A DNA stretch of 39,222 nt from Brachionus koreanus. Lineage: Eukaryota; Rotifera; Eurotatoria; Ploima; Brachionidae. Position 1 is the stretch's first letter. Each line of letters begins with the position of its first letter. The notes beneath the pieces are model-generated. The model was not told the origin of the DNA. It was given only the letters and a program-made list of their open reading frames with translations, and did no database searches. Of the stretch, positions 23,802 to 32,983 are shown piece by piece. The position numbers and the translations under genes were made by a program. The DNA lies in contig PJRA01000314.1 in the NCBI GenBank assembly GCA_016987375.1, positions 358,690 through 397,911 of the forward strand. The letters run 5' to 3'.

Positions 23802-26800
23802 ATGATGCTTAACAACTCAGTAGTCACATCAGGTAATTGCCAAACAAAATAAAAAAATATTTGTATTTAAATGTGTATTTAGCAAAAGGCAATCTTCAGG
23901 CATGGATACCACCAAACGACCGGGAGCTCATTATCCGGGCCAAGTAGAAAAAACGATTTTTTTCTCAATATTTTAAAATAAAATTTTAATTAAGACTCAA
24001 AACAGGATGGTCTTCTCGCTGTTCGTTCAATTCGAATAGCTCGCACAGTGCTAGTGGCAGTGCTGCGCCAGTAATCACTGACAACGAGTTAAACGAAATT
24101 GAAGAAGTAATCAAACGAGCTGGCCAAATTGAAAAAAAAGAACGAAACAGAATAAGCCGTCTAATAGACCGATTTAAAACAATTAACAAGCCGCTCGGTG
24201 ATGGACTCACTCATTGTTTTATATGCAACTCTAATTTTGGACTTTTGACTCACAGCAATTCGCACACATGCGGCCACTGTCTAAAAGTAAAATAAAATAT
24301 TTTAAATAAAAATTTTTTTTTCTCTTTTACTTTTTAAAATAAAATTAAAAAAAAATTATTTAGAATGTGTGCTCGACATGTTCATTCGAGACGGCTTGCT
24401 TGTCAAAAAATGGGATGGTGATGTTATGCAAAATTTGTGTGGAGTACAGAGATTTTTTGAAAAAGTCTGGTTTGTGGTTCAACAAAAATTTGCTATGTAC
24501 CGAGCTTCCAACTGTGTTAGAGGCCAACGATGCAGAAAAATCGTCGCCGAGCTCTCTTCAAAGTGAAGAGTCAAATTTGGACATAAAAAAAAATTCTATA
24601 TTCACTTCTGAGTCAAAGTACACCGACTTGGAGAGTGATACAGACAGCTTGAAGCTAAAGCCGGCCAAATCAGTGCACGAAGTAAACGGACCCGAACAAG
24701 AGAGTAAGCTTTTGTTGGAAGAGGTTGCTTTGTCCAAGCAAACCGCTTTGAATCTAACCAGCCAGGTTAGTCAGCTTGGTCAGCCAGGTCTTCAGGGTGA
24801 TAGTCAAAAATTTCTTTTCAAAACCTCAACTCTTGCCAATGGCGAATCAACTCAGAACATTTCGCTTGCTTTCAAGCAGTTTATGGAAACCGAGACTAGT
24901 CGGTGCTTAGGCTTTGCTTTATTTTAAAATAAATTAAATTGAATTTTTTTAGATTTGGGTCATCTACAATTCAATGTAGAGTATATAGAGTCGTTGCTTC
25001 AGCTTAAAATCCATTTAGTTAGTGCCACCAATTTGCCAGCCCGCGATTCAAATGGCCTGTCCGACCCATATGTAAAAATCCATCTCTTGCCTGGTATTGC
25101 CAAAGCGACTAAGCTTAGATCTAAAACGGTATACAAAAATTTAAACCCTCGGTTTAATGAAGACTTTCACTATGATGGAGTTACTTTGGATGACATAGAC
25201 ACAAAGACATTGCGTTTAACTGTGTTGGATGAAGATAAATTTGGATTCGATTTTATTGGCGAGTATCGTTTGCCATTGAAGACTTTAATGCGTCATGAAG
25301 TCAATTATTTTAATGTTGCTTTGGAAGAAAAACAAGAGGTCAGTTTATTTTCAAAATTTTTAATTTAATCTTCACAAAAAAAAAAGCTCAAAGAGAATTG
25401 AAAAATATTTATTTGCCATAATTAATTTTTTGTTCAAAAAATGATTTTTAGTTTTCATTAATACATATTTTATACAAGATTTTTTTTACATTTTCAATTA
25501 TTTGTAATTTTTTTTTTGCCAAACATGGTCTAGTTAACATGAAAATACGAATTTTATCATTTTCTGATTAATCTCTATTTAAGATGAAATTAATTTTTTT
25601 ATTTATAGAAGAAAAATTTTTTTTTCATTAAGTAAAAAATTATAATAATTAGAGTTAAAAAAATTATTTATTTTTTATTGTTGATATTTTGAATTGATAA
25701 TAATAACATGATCTCTCAATTTCCTTCTACCTATCGCTAGGGCTTTTAACTGCTTATCTGCCAGTTCTTTTCAACAGCGGGTAAGCATCTTAGCTATTTG
25801 ACATTTGTATGAGAGCTTCTCCGCGCCTCAACTTACTTAACCATGTCACGTTTCCGTCTCGTATTCCAGGCAAATAAAGGCATATTGAAGTTTATGATCA
25901 AATTTAATGATCATTCTCAATTATGATTTTTTATACAAATTTTTAAGAAGTTTTTTAATTGAAAAATTTAATTTTTTCATGAGTAACATAACATGTTAAA
26001 CCATCTCCAACTATTTTGCATAATTCTGCATTCAGAAATCGTTTGCAGAAATTTGTACTCTGCGAGCATGATCATTTTAATTTGATCATAAACTTCAATT
26101 TGCCGCAAATAAATTGAAAAAAATGATGATACTCGTTCTTCTTTGCTTCTCATTAGTAGTGCATTACCAAGCCATATATTTGAATTTTTTAATTTTAGTC
26201 TACATTATCTTATTTACTTAATTCTACATTTTTAATTAAGTTCGATAAAGAAAAACCATAATTTAATATCAATCATGCCAGAAGGAAAAATAATTAAAAC
26301 TTTTTATTATGTTATTTAATTTTTATTACTTAATTTACAGCTAAAAATAACTAAAAATCATTATTGTCAATTGGATTGTTTCAAGAGAATTCAATTAAAA
26401 ATTTAACTGTTCAAAAATAAGAAATTTAAATATCAATTAATTAGTTGATTGCTTAAATCAAGCTTAGTTTTTATCAAATTTCTCTTTTATTTTAATTTCT
26501 TTTTCAATTTTAAAAATTATTTTTAAATTGGACAGATTCAAGCGATCATGCTCTCTCATTTGTCCAGTGAGTAAATTTTCGATTAAATCATCTAATCAAT
26601 AAAATTCAGCATAAATTTTATTTTATTTTCCATTTTTTTCTAATAATTTTTTCCCATGATATAATCATTTTGACATTGACATGTGATACTTAATGTTTGA
26701 CTGACCGATGGATACGGACATTTTTTTTTTATTTATTTAAATAGTTTTAGGGAATACCCCAGGCAGCTCATAGTCCACATAGTCCTTCTTGTCAGCCTAG

Positions 26801-27883
26801 CGATTGAATAAAAACATTCAAAATAAAAAAGATAAATGACTAAGTGAAAATAAAAATTGACTAGTTTTTAGTGAAAGGAACTAATTGCATATTTATCTTT
26901 GTATGTCCTGCAAAAAAGAATTAAATTCGATACGGACATGACTTAGTCAATTTTTATTAATTGTCATATTTTAAAGATAACAAAAATGATTTTGAATATT
27001 ATTTTTTACAAATGAAGTAACGATTGTTTTTTATAAGAGATATCATTTTTTTATATTATTAAATCTTCAGATTTAATCGTATTTGGAATCAAACATTGCA
27101 CTCTAAGCTTAAATTAAAATAATTATTTTTCAATTATTAGAATAAAATAAATTTTCAATGAATTCTTTGAGTTTTGAATAAGTAAAAATAACTCTCCTTT
27201 TTTTTTTTAATAGTCACTTTTATTTTTTAAAGGAGATAAAAAAAGTAATTTTTTTGCATGAATTTGATTGATTGAGAGTTTATTTTTTAGCTTGGTGATG
27301 AGAGTGATTCTAGTTCGCGTGGAAAAATTAATTTTGCTGTAAAATATTCAAAAAAAACCAATAGCTTGTATGTTAAAATAAATCGTTGCACTCAATTACT
27401 GCCCATGGACAATGGAGTTTCTTCTGACCCTTTTGTTGAAGTGTTCGTTTTTGCTTTTATCATGCTAGCATGTTCTAATTTTTTTTTTCAGAGCCCTTTT
27501 TCCTGGTTCAAAAGAAAACAAATCTAAGTTTCGCAGCTCAACAAAAAGAAAAACCCTTGATCCAGAGTTTAATGAAGTAAAAATTTTAAAATTCTTTAAA
27601 TATTTTAATTTTTTTTTTAAATATGAAACTTTTATTTAAGGAATTTATATTTAGTAATATCGATCTAAGAAGTTTGTTGACCAAAACAATTGAAATTTCT
27701 GTATGGGACAAAGATTTTGGAACCAAAAATGATTTTATTGGTATGGTTAAGCTAAGTCAGCAAAGAACTGGCGATGAGCTGAAACATTTTTTTACAATCA
27801 TTAAAAACCCAGAATTATATCACGAAAAATGGCACACTTTGCACATAAGAGAAGAAAAATTCTCTAATTCACCCAGTGAATAG
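23802..27883 (+). CDS. Rph3a: Rabphilin (Rab-effector, tandem C2 protein), eight exons
   Basis: Effector of Rab3/Rab27-type GTPases on secretory vesicles, binding Ca2+ and phospholipid through C2 domains. Exons: 23802-23832, 23883-23943, 23995-24286, 24364-24898, 24953-25338, 27291-27442, 27492-27576, 27641-27883; all introns are GT-AG with phases that agree, giving 594 codons plus stop. Order: WIPPNDRELIIRAKLKTGWS (18-37), Rab-binding helix (about 60-95), FYVE-like zinc finger with all eight Cys as CFIC 105-108, CGHC 123-126, CSTC 131-134, CKIC 150-153, then SGLWF (163-167) for rabphilin SGAWF. A Ser/Asp-rich linker leads to C2A (about 307-432) and C2B (about 448-580). Calcium-loop Asp are kept in both: RDSNGLSDPY and LDEDKFG; MDNGVSSDPF and WDKDFG. 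The fourth donor (A|GTCGGT) is atypical but forced by phase. The start relies on the small first exon (ATGATG). Confidence 0.93.
25707..25865. other. GC-richer, coding-like patch inside rabphilin intron 5
   Basis: The minus strand reads GAEKLSYKCQIAKMLTRC, stop, KELADKQLKALAIGRRKL, RDHVI in one frame. The composition is unlike the surrounding intron. It ends a few bases before the target duplication of the MITE. It is probably a transposon scrap, but an alternative exon or nested element cannot be excluded. No family is recognised. Confidence 0.3.
25879..26104. mobile_element. MITE with 40-bp terminal inverted repeats and 9-bp target duplication
   Basis: A 226-bp element. The left arm 25879-25918 and the reverse complement of the right arm 26064-26104 match over about 40 bp with roughly three mismatches and one gap. 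Both begin GGCA(T/A)ATTGAAG and contain TTTATGATCAAATT. Perfect 9-bp direct repeats GCAAATAAA flank it at 25870-25878 and 26105-26113. There is no coding capacity, so it needs a transposase from elsewhere. Nine-bp duplications and long arms suggest a Mutator-like (MULE) or Merlin-type parent. It sits in rabphilin intron 5. The intact duplication argues for a fairly recent insertion. Confidence 0.85.
26722..26928 (-). mobile_element. Short poly(A)-tailed retroposon (SINE or truncated LINE 3' end)
   Basis: Perfect 11-bp direct repeats GATACGGACAT at 26711-26721 and 26929-26939 flank about 207 bp. Read on the minus strand, the insert ends ...CTATTTAAATAAATAAAA followed by a longer A run directly against the duplication, the signature of target-primed reverse transcription. 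Just before the tail, the minus strand reads DYVDYELPGVFPKTI then TAA, resembling a short coding end. No Pol III A/B boxes are evident, so a 5'-truncated LINE is as likely as a SINE. It lies in rabphilin intron 5. Confidence 0.65.
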
Positions 27884-28038
27884 TCTTTTTTTTTACTGAT
27901 ACTTATTGAATTCACTTTTTGATCTCGGTTTTACTCGTTTTTAATTTTCGAATCAACAGATCTGAATAAGACAATCCAAAATTGTGTCATTTAGCAATTT
28001 ATTTTAACAATTACCGATTTTTAAAATATATATTTTTG

Positions 28039-28044
28039 AATAAA
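28039..28044 (+). promoter_or_regulatory. Candidate polyadenylation signal of rabphilin
   Basis: AATAAA about 155 nt past the rabphilin stop codon, the first such hexamer on + after the gene that I found. Confidence 0.4.
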
Positions 28045-28384
28045 CCTATAAAAAAAATTTTACTTTTCTTCACCTGATCTTCCTTAACTTTTCTTTTCTC
28101 TTTTTGCTACTCCTAAGTCTACAGACATTTTAATCAATTTTTTTTAATAATTAATTTATATATTCAAAAAATAATATCTATTATAATAGAAAAATTAAGT
28201 CATTTTAAGTGAGCTTAATTCAAAATCAAAAGAAAAACTAAAAAATTTTTTTTCTTTTATTTTTTAAGATCTTGTTTTATTTTTGTAATTCATCAAAGTA
28301 TTCAAAAATAAAAAAATTGAAAAAATCTTTTATTTTTCGTATTTAAAAAATTAAATTTAATTGTTATTACTTAAAAGGAACAGA

Positions 28385-28567
28385 TTTAATACGGGTAATT
28401 ACCATTCTAAAAGATTTTATGATGGATTTCCTTTTAAAGCACGATCTTTTATCCGATGCAAAACATGGTTTCATGCCAAATAGGTCCTGTTCAACAAATC
28501 TATTAGAATCAGTGGATTTCATCACCGCAGCTTTCAATACAAACTCACTCAATTGACGTTATGTTGA
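28385..28567 (+). pseudogene. Decayed coding-like segment, possibly FLYWCH zinc finger of a transposon
   Basis: The frame reads FNTGNYHSKRFYDGFPFKAR, then SFIRCKTWFHAK, a stop, and VLFNKSIRISGFHHRSFQYK. The order (DGF.F, then .RC...W...A., then a His pair about 20 residues on) is loosely like FLYWCH fingers found in MULE-type transposons, with the second Cys missing. A 61-codon frame on the other strand is also open, so orientation is not certain. Weak call. Confidence 0.22.
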
Positions 28568-28699
28568 CTAATTGTTCAAAAGCCTTAGATAACTAATAGA
28601 AAAATGATTTCCAACGCGTAAAGAAACAAAGAGACATCTTCTAGATTTTGCAAACAATTTCTTGATTCTTTGATCGATTTTTTGAAAAAAAAACATTTT

Positions 28700-28838
28700 A
28701 GAAATAAAGAAGAGCGACCAAAAAGCATCATTCTTTCATTTAGAAAACATGATTACTAGAATTTCCAACTTAAGTGAACTTAAAAAAAGACGCATGAGAG
28801 ATGATTCAATTCAACAATCTAAAATAATTAATGGATAG
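28700..28838 (+). pseudogene. LINE reverse transcriptase fossil, upstream part
   Basis: Frame one (from 28700) reads RNKEERPKSIILSFRKHDY, matching the family's VQRRATKxIxSxxxxxY block. After a frameshift, 28758-28838 reads RISNLSELKKRRMRDDS then IQQSKIING and a stop, matching LxxLNLxxLKxRRxRGDLIQxFKIING. It has the same orientation and the expected order relative to the fossil at 29428. Either they are two parts of one copy split by about 590 bp, or two neighbouring copies. Confidence 0.55.
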
Positions 28839-29427
28839 TTTAAATTTTTTTCTATATTAATTTTATGTAATAATTCGGGATACCTTTAAAACACACACAT
28901 GCCAACTTTTTAAAAAAAAAAAATAGTGGTTTTTGAAAAATTGCTAAATTGAAAAATTTTTTATTGATTTTGTTATAGGACTGCATTCTGATTTTTGGAT
29001 TTGGACTTAAGAGTGGTCTAACTACTTGTTGATCCAACATTTAATTTTTTTGATCTCAAAAATGCCAAAAAAGCATATTTTTTGCATAACAATTTTATCA
29101 TTTTTGAAAAATTTCATGTAATTTTAAGTGACTGGTCAGGGCTCATCAAGACTCTGATTAAAAGATCTTTTAATCTTTTCAGAATTTTTAAGATGGTTTA
29201 AATTTGAGTGCTTGAGGGTGTGACGGGATAAATCAAAATTGTGCAAAGGTGTGTGATAAACCGAAAAAATAAACAAAGATATCTCATATAAGATTTTTTC
29301 CAAAAAGAAAAAAATATTTTATGAACTAGCAGATCCAGATTAGCATTAAAACATTTTAAATTACAGAAAAAAAATTTTCAATTTAGTCTTTAAAACCAAA
29401 TAAGGTATCCATAACTCGTCCATTTTT
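28839..29427. other. Segment between two LINE fossil parts
   Basis: In an intact LINE the flanking blocks would be only a few dozen codons apart, so most of this may be a later insertion or expansion. A GC-richer section at 29140-29265 is open on minus for about 40 codons (NFDLSRHTLKHSNLNHLKN core). I found no clear target duplication at the edges. Confidence 0.35.
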
Positions 29428-29830
29428 AGAAGGCTTAATAAATGCATTGTTAGAGAAGAAGTGAAAAATTACATACAAAGATATCATTTCTTAACTAACC
29501 AAGTTGTTAATATTTGGAAAAGTCTACCTTAGCACATTCCGTAGAGAAATTCAAAAATAATTTTAACAAATTGCTCAGGAAACTGTCGAATTTACTGCTT
29601 CAAAGAAGCTTTAAACGAAAGAATCACAGTAATTATATGTCATTACTATTACTACCTTTGATGTATTGCACAGAGTTTCACTTGATGTTTGATCTTTATT
29701 TAATCGTCTACAATAAATCTCCCAAGCTTAACTGGTAAATCAATCCGAATCCAAACCAATCAATATCCAATCAATCCGAATTTCAATCTTCTGTCTCTTT
29801 TGAAATAATCTATACTTAAATAAAGTTCTT
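29428..29830 (+). pseudogene. LINE C-terminal fossil with 3' UTR
   Basis: From 29428 the frame reads RRLNKCIVREEVKNYIQRY, HFLTNQVVNIWKSLP, a stop, then after a frameshift AHSVEKFKNNFNKLLRK. These are the family's RGHSxxL, FFTNRVVNxWNSLP and xSVNxFKxxLDK blocks. The tail carries the 13-bp sequence AATCAATCCGAAT twice (29738 and 29769) and an AATAAA at 29819-29824, fitting a LINE 3' UTR. The apparent 74-codon ORF at 29514-29738 starts inside the element and is not a gene. Confidence 0.7.
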
Positions 29831-29879
29831 TTTTACTTTCACAGAAGCCTTTTTAAAGAAAGCTAAATTATTTTTGAAT

Positions 29880-30080
29880 TTAGGGGAAGAATTCTTTCAG
29901 TTAAAAATCTTGACTGGGCTTATTTGATGAAGCAGCTGCTTCGTTCCTGCCCTTTTCTTTTCTTAGGTTCTACAATGGAGCAGTCCGAAATTCACACATT
30001 CACCTAGAAAATCTGTGGTCGAGCTGGAGTGAAGCCAAATTGACCCGGTTCTAAAGTTATTACAGAAATTCTATGCATCG
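29880..30080. other. GC-richer island with a 14-bp perfect palindrome
   Basis: About 200 bp of mixed composition just after the LINE fossil. It contains GAAGCAGCTGCTTC (29929-29942), a perfect palindrome centred on CAGCTG. Plus reads RFYNGAVRNSHIHLENLW and SSWSEAKLTRF; minus reads NLRKEKGRNEAAASSNKP. It is unassigned. A transposon remnant is likelier than a regulatory site, but the E-box-like centre lies about 540 bp upstream of the next gene. Confidence 0.3.
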
Positions 30081-30479
30081 TTTCTTATTCCTAATCTTGT
30101 TTATGATTTAATTTAATTTATAATTTAAATTTTTATAGGAAATAAACAAAATTAGTAAATTTAATTTATATTATAAAATAAATATTATTAATCTTTTGAT
30201 TATAATGTTATAAATGTAAAAGTATATTTATCTAATCAATTCATAAAAAAAGCAAATGAAGATAAAAAATTTTAACTAAGCTGATACTTATATATATCAT
30301 TAAATTATTGAATTTTCAATAAAAAAATTTATTTTTACTTTGAAAAAGAAAAATTCTTAGTGAAAGTGAACATATTGATTTTTATTATGTTATCTTTGAC
30401 TAAAGCATGTTACTAAATAAATTTTTTTTTTTATTAAAAAATCTAAATTTTGAAGATTACAAATTAAATTATTGTCTAA

Positions 30480-31151
30480 ATGTATGAAATGGATATCAAC
30501 GAGTCTGTCCAAAACGGGACTAGTAGATTTTCTGCTATAGTCAATCGCGCTAAATTGTCAGTCCTTCGCAATAAATCACTTTTTATAGTTCTTACAATTT
30601 CGCTGGTAACAATAGTTGTCGTTTTGGCAATTGTACTTCCATTAGCTATAAGAAAAAACAAATTCCCAGAGCAAACTTCAGAAACAACTTCGACTGACTT
30701 CACAAATGAAAACTCGTCAAGTGAATCTTCATTAACTTCCATTGCAGCATCACTTGTTTCTACTACAACTTCTTCTAACATGGAAAACACTCAAAATGGC
30801 TCTATTTCAAGTAAATTAACAACATCAGCTTTAACAAATACGCAGAGTGTGTATGAAACCTCAATTAGTACTGAGGAAAGCAGTTTTTTTACAGAAAACA
30901 CCACTCAAAATGGCTCTTTTTCAAGTAAATTAACTACATCAGCTTTAATAAATACGCAGAGTGTGTATGAAACCTCAATTAGTACTGAGGAAAGCAGTTT
31001 TTTTACAGAAAACACCACTCAAAATGGCTCTTTTTCAAGTAAATTAACTACATCAGCTTTAACAAATACGCAGAGTGTGTATGAAACCTCAATTAGTACT
31101 GAGGAAAGCAGATTTTTTACAGAAAATACCACTGATTTATCTAAATCTTAG
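30480..31151 (+). CDS. Single-pass membrane protein with Ser/Thr-rich tandem-repeat ectodomain
   Basis: A 223-residue protein with no recognised family. A basic N-terminal segment of about 33 residues precedes one strong membrane segment (about 34-57, FIVLTISLVTIVVVLAIVLP), followed by RKNK and about 160 residues rich in Ser, Thr, Asn and Glu. Lacking a cleavable signal, it is probably type II, with the repeat region outside the cell or in the lumen, though the charges on both sides leave topology open. Three 38-residue repeats (TQNGSFSSKLTTSAL, TNTQSVYETSISTEES, SFFTENT) contain NGS and NTT glycosylation sites and many possible O-glycosylation sites, so it is mucin-like. It is one exon. GC content and repeat-frame preservation support a real gene; function is unknown. 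Confidence 0.72.
   Translation: MYEMDINESVQNGTSRFSAIVNRAKLSVLRNKSLFIVLTISLVTIVVVLAIVLPLAIRKNKFPEQTSETTSTDFTNENSSSESSLTSIAASLVSTTTSSNMENTQNGSISSKLTTSALTNTQSVYETSISTEESSFFTENTTQNGSFSSKLTTSALINTQSVYETSISTEESSFFTENTTQNGSFSSKLTTSALTNTQSVYETSISTEESRFFTENTTDLSKS
30789..31130 (+). repeat. Three tandem 114-bp coding repeats
   Basis: Copies at 30789-30902, 30903-31016 and 31017-31130, each exactly 114 bp (38 codons). They differ at only a few positions, for example CTA/CTT early in the unit, ACA/ACT, and an ACA-to-ATA change that makes Ile in copy 2. The near identity at the DNA level, third positions included, points to recent unequal exchange or conversion. Confidence 0.95.
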
Positions 31152-31260
31152 ATCTCATTTCATCTTATAAAATTTATAATTCTTTTCTCGTCAATAATCC
31201 AATTTCAGAAATCGAAAATGAATTTTTTTAATTTATTTTCAAACATTATGTAAAATGAAC

Positions 31261-31266
31261 AATAAA
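31261..31266 (+). promoter_or_regulatory. Candidate polyadenylation signal of the repeat protein gene
   Basis: AATAAA about 110 nt past the stop codon. Confidence 0.4.
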
Positions 31267-32728
31267 TTAGTGAATTTGATAAAAAAAAATTTTTTAATTT
31301 TATTTTATTCTAATAAAAAGTTAGATAATCAGTTATTCTAGAGCTTATAATATCAAAGTAGATAAAAATATTAAACAATCATTAATTTTTAAACCTTTTT
31401 CCAATATGATCTTTTTTCAAAAATTAATATCTTAATTTAATTAACTCATTTAGCTTTTAATTTTGTAGAATTTTTAAGCAAAAAACTATTTTTGTACATA
31501 TTATTTTGACAGCTTTGAAAATTAATATTTATTTCTATTTATTTTTGATTCAAAATGTCTAAATTAATATTTTATTTTTCCACTTTCTTTACCATATTAT
31601 TAATAATTAAATAATAATATATTTTCTGTAACAAATTCAATGATTTTTTCTCTTTCCAAAAAATTCTTTTTTTAATATGTATTTGCGTCACTGCGTTTCG
31701 TTGGTTATTTGTATTATAGCTGACGGATTAAATAGTCATAATAAATCCTTTTGAATGAAAATGTGACGTTTTCTTCTATCTAGTGGGAAGTTTTCTGCAA
31801 AATCTATAATAATACAGACCAGAGGATTTAATTAAAACAATTATTGGTTTATTAAATCAAATGATCAAAAAAAAAATCAATGATTAAAATTTTTTGAATT
31901 TTTTCTATTATATTTAAATTTTATATTTATTTTCTTATATTTTTGTAAATTTTTTTTCATCAAAAAAAATTATGGTAAAATCAAAGTTTTAATTTAATTT
32001 AATGATTCTAAAAATTAAAATATGATGTAATACAAACTAGCAGCAGTAGTCTTATCCCAGTTGTAATTTTATAGAAAAAAAATAAAAAAACAGAAAGCTT
32101 TCACCCGTCATGATTTCAACAGCAAACAACGATTAAGCATTTATGATAGTTATTAGTGTACTTTATCTAATAATTTTGAATTTTCATTTTTGTTTTTGGA
32201 AGGATTGATATATAAGTTTTTATGTTAAAGAAATATATTCTTTTTCCCTCTTGATCCTTTAGAAAAGTACAATCACCATTTATCAAACTGATCCCTCTTT
32301 TTTCCTTAGCTTTGAAAAGTGATGCATAATTTCAATTTTTGAACTTAAAAAAAACAAATTTTTCCATTACTGAATGAGATATTTTTAATCGATCACTATT
32401 ATCAATCAATTGGGATAATACTAAGGAACATACCTGAGAAGATCGCTGACCAAAAAATTTGAAAATCAATTGATTAAATGCAATGATATTACAAAATGTT
32501 ATTGTAAATGATCATTTTTTCAGTTCATTTAAAGCAGATGATGATTTAAATAGTGAAATAGAGTTTCCCTTGAGAACTCCAATTGATTGCTATTATAAAT
32601 AATAGAATAATTAAAATAATCTTCTGGTTTAAAAAAAATCATAGCATCTAATATTAATTGTCTTTTTTCTATAAATATTTCTTCAACATTTTATCAAATT
32701 TTTTCTTGGATTTTATTAAATCTGAAAT
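31267..32728. other. Non-coding stretch, no supportable gene
   Basis: AT-rich DNA. A patch at about 31685-31830 is a little richer in GC and open on minus for about 20 codons (ENFPLDRRKRHIFIQKDLL core), but it cannot be assigned. Confidence 0.6.
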
Positions 32729-32983
32729 AATAAACAACCAAATAGAACCCAGACAACCATCAAATATTTTCCACTAAAAACAAGTAACACAGCAATCAAA
32801 AAAGAACTAAGAATAGATATGATTGACGAGAAGGTTGCCAAATTTTTAAAAACAAGAAAAATCATGAATTAATAGCTCGAGAGATCCAGAACCTACTGTT
32901 TTAAAGGTCCAACAGAAACAACCTAAAGTACAAAATAACCTTGGATGCAATCCCAAACGCATCAAATTCATAAAAAAAATTTA
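32729..32983 (+). pseudogene. Probable LINE reverse transcriptase C-terminal fossil, different lineage
   Basis: One frame reads NKQPNRTQTTIKYFPLKTSN then TAIKKELRIDMIDEKVAKFL. A second continues KNHELIARE, and a third reads DPEPTVLKVQQKQPKVQNNL then GCNPKRIKFIKKI. The pattern PLxTxxxxIxxELxIxxIxEKxxKF followed by NxLIxR resembles the C-terminal tail of jockey/RTE-like LINE polymerases and differs from the RGDLI/SFKxRLDK type elsewhere in the window. Two frameshifts make it dead. The family call is tentative. Confidence 0.4.

Noticed and set aside
23986..24210. 74-codon ORF on the minus strand
   Set aside because: Antisense shadow of rabphilin exon 3.
24369..24566. 65-codon alternative-frame ORF
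   Set aside because: Overlaps rabphilin exon 4 in a frame that lacks the zinc-finger residues.
24762..24770. CAG|GTTAGT as the donor of rabphilin exon 4
   Set aside because: A strong consensus, but its phase (0) does not fit the acceptor before C2A, whereas the weaker site at 24899 does; it could still serve an alternative transcript.
26849..26958. 15-bp inverted repeat AATAAAAATTGACTA / TAGTCAATTTTTATT as a transposon end
   Set aside because: One arm lies inside and the other outside the retroposon bounded by the 11-bp duplications, so it is not the element's terminus.
29514..29738. 74-codon ORF on the plus strand
   Set aside because: It begins within the LINE C-terminal block and runs into its 3' UTR; it is not an independent gene.
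30476..30790. 104-codon ORF on the minus strand
   Set aside because: Antisense shadow of the membrane protein with tandem repeats.
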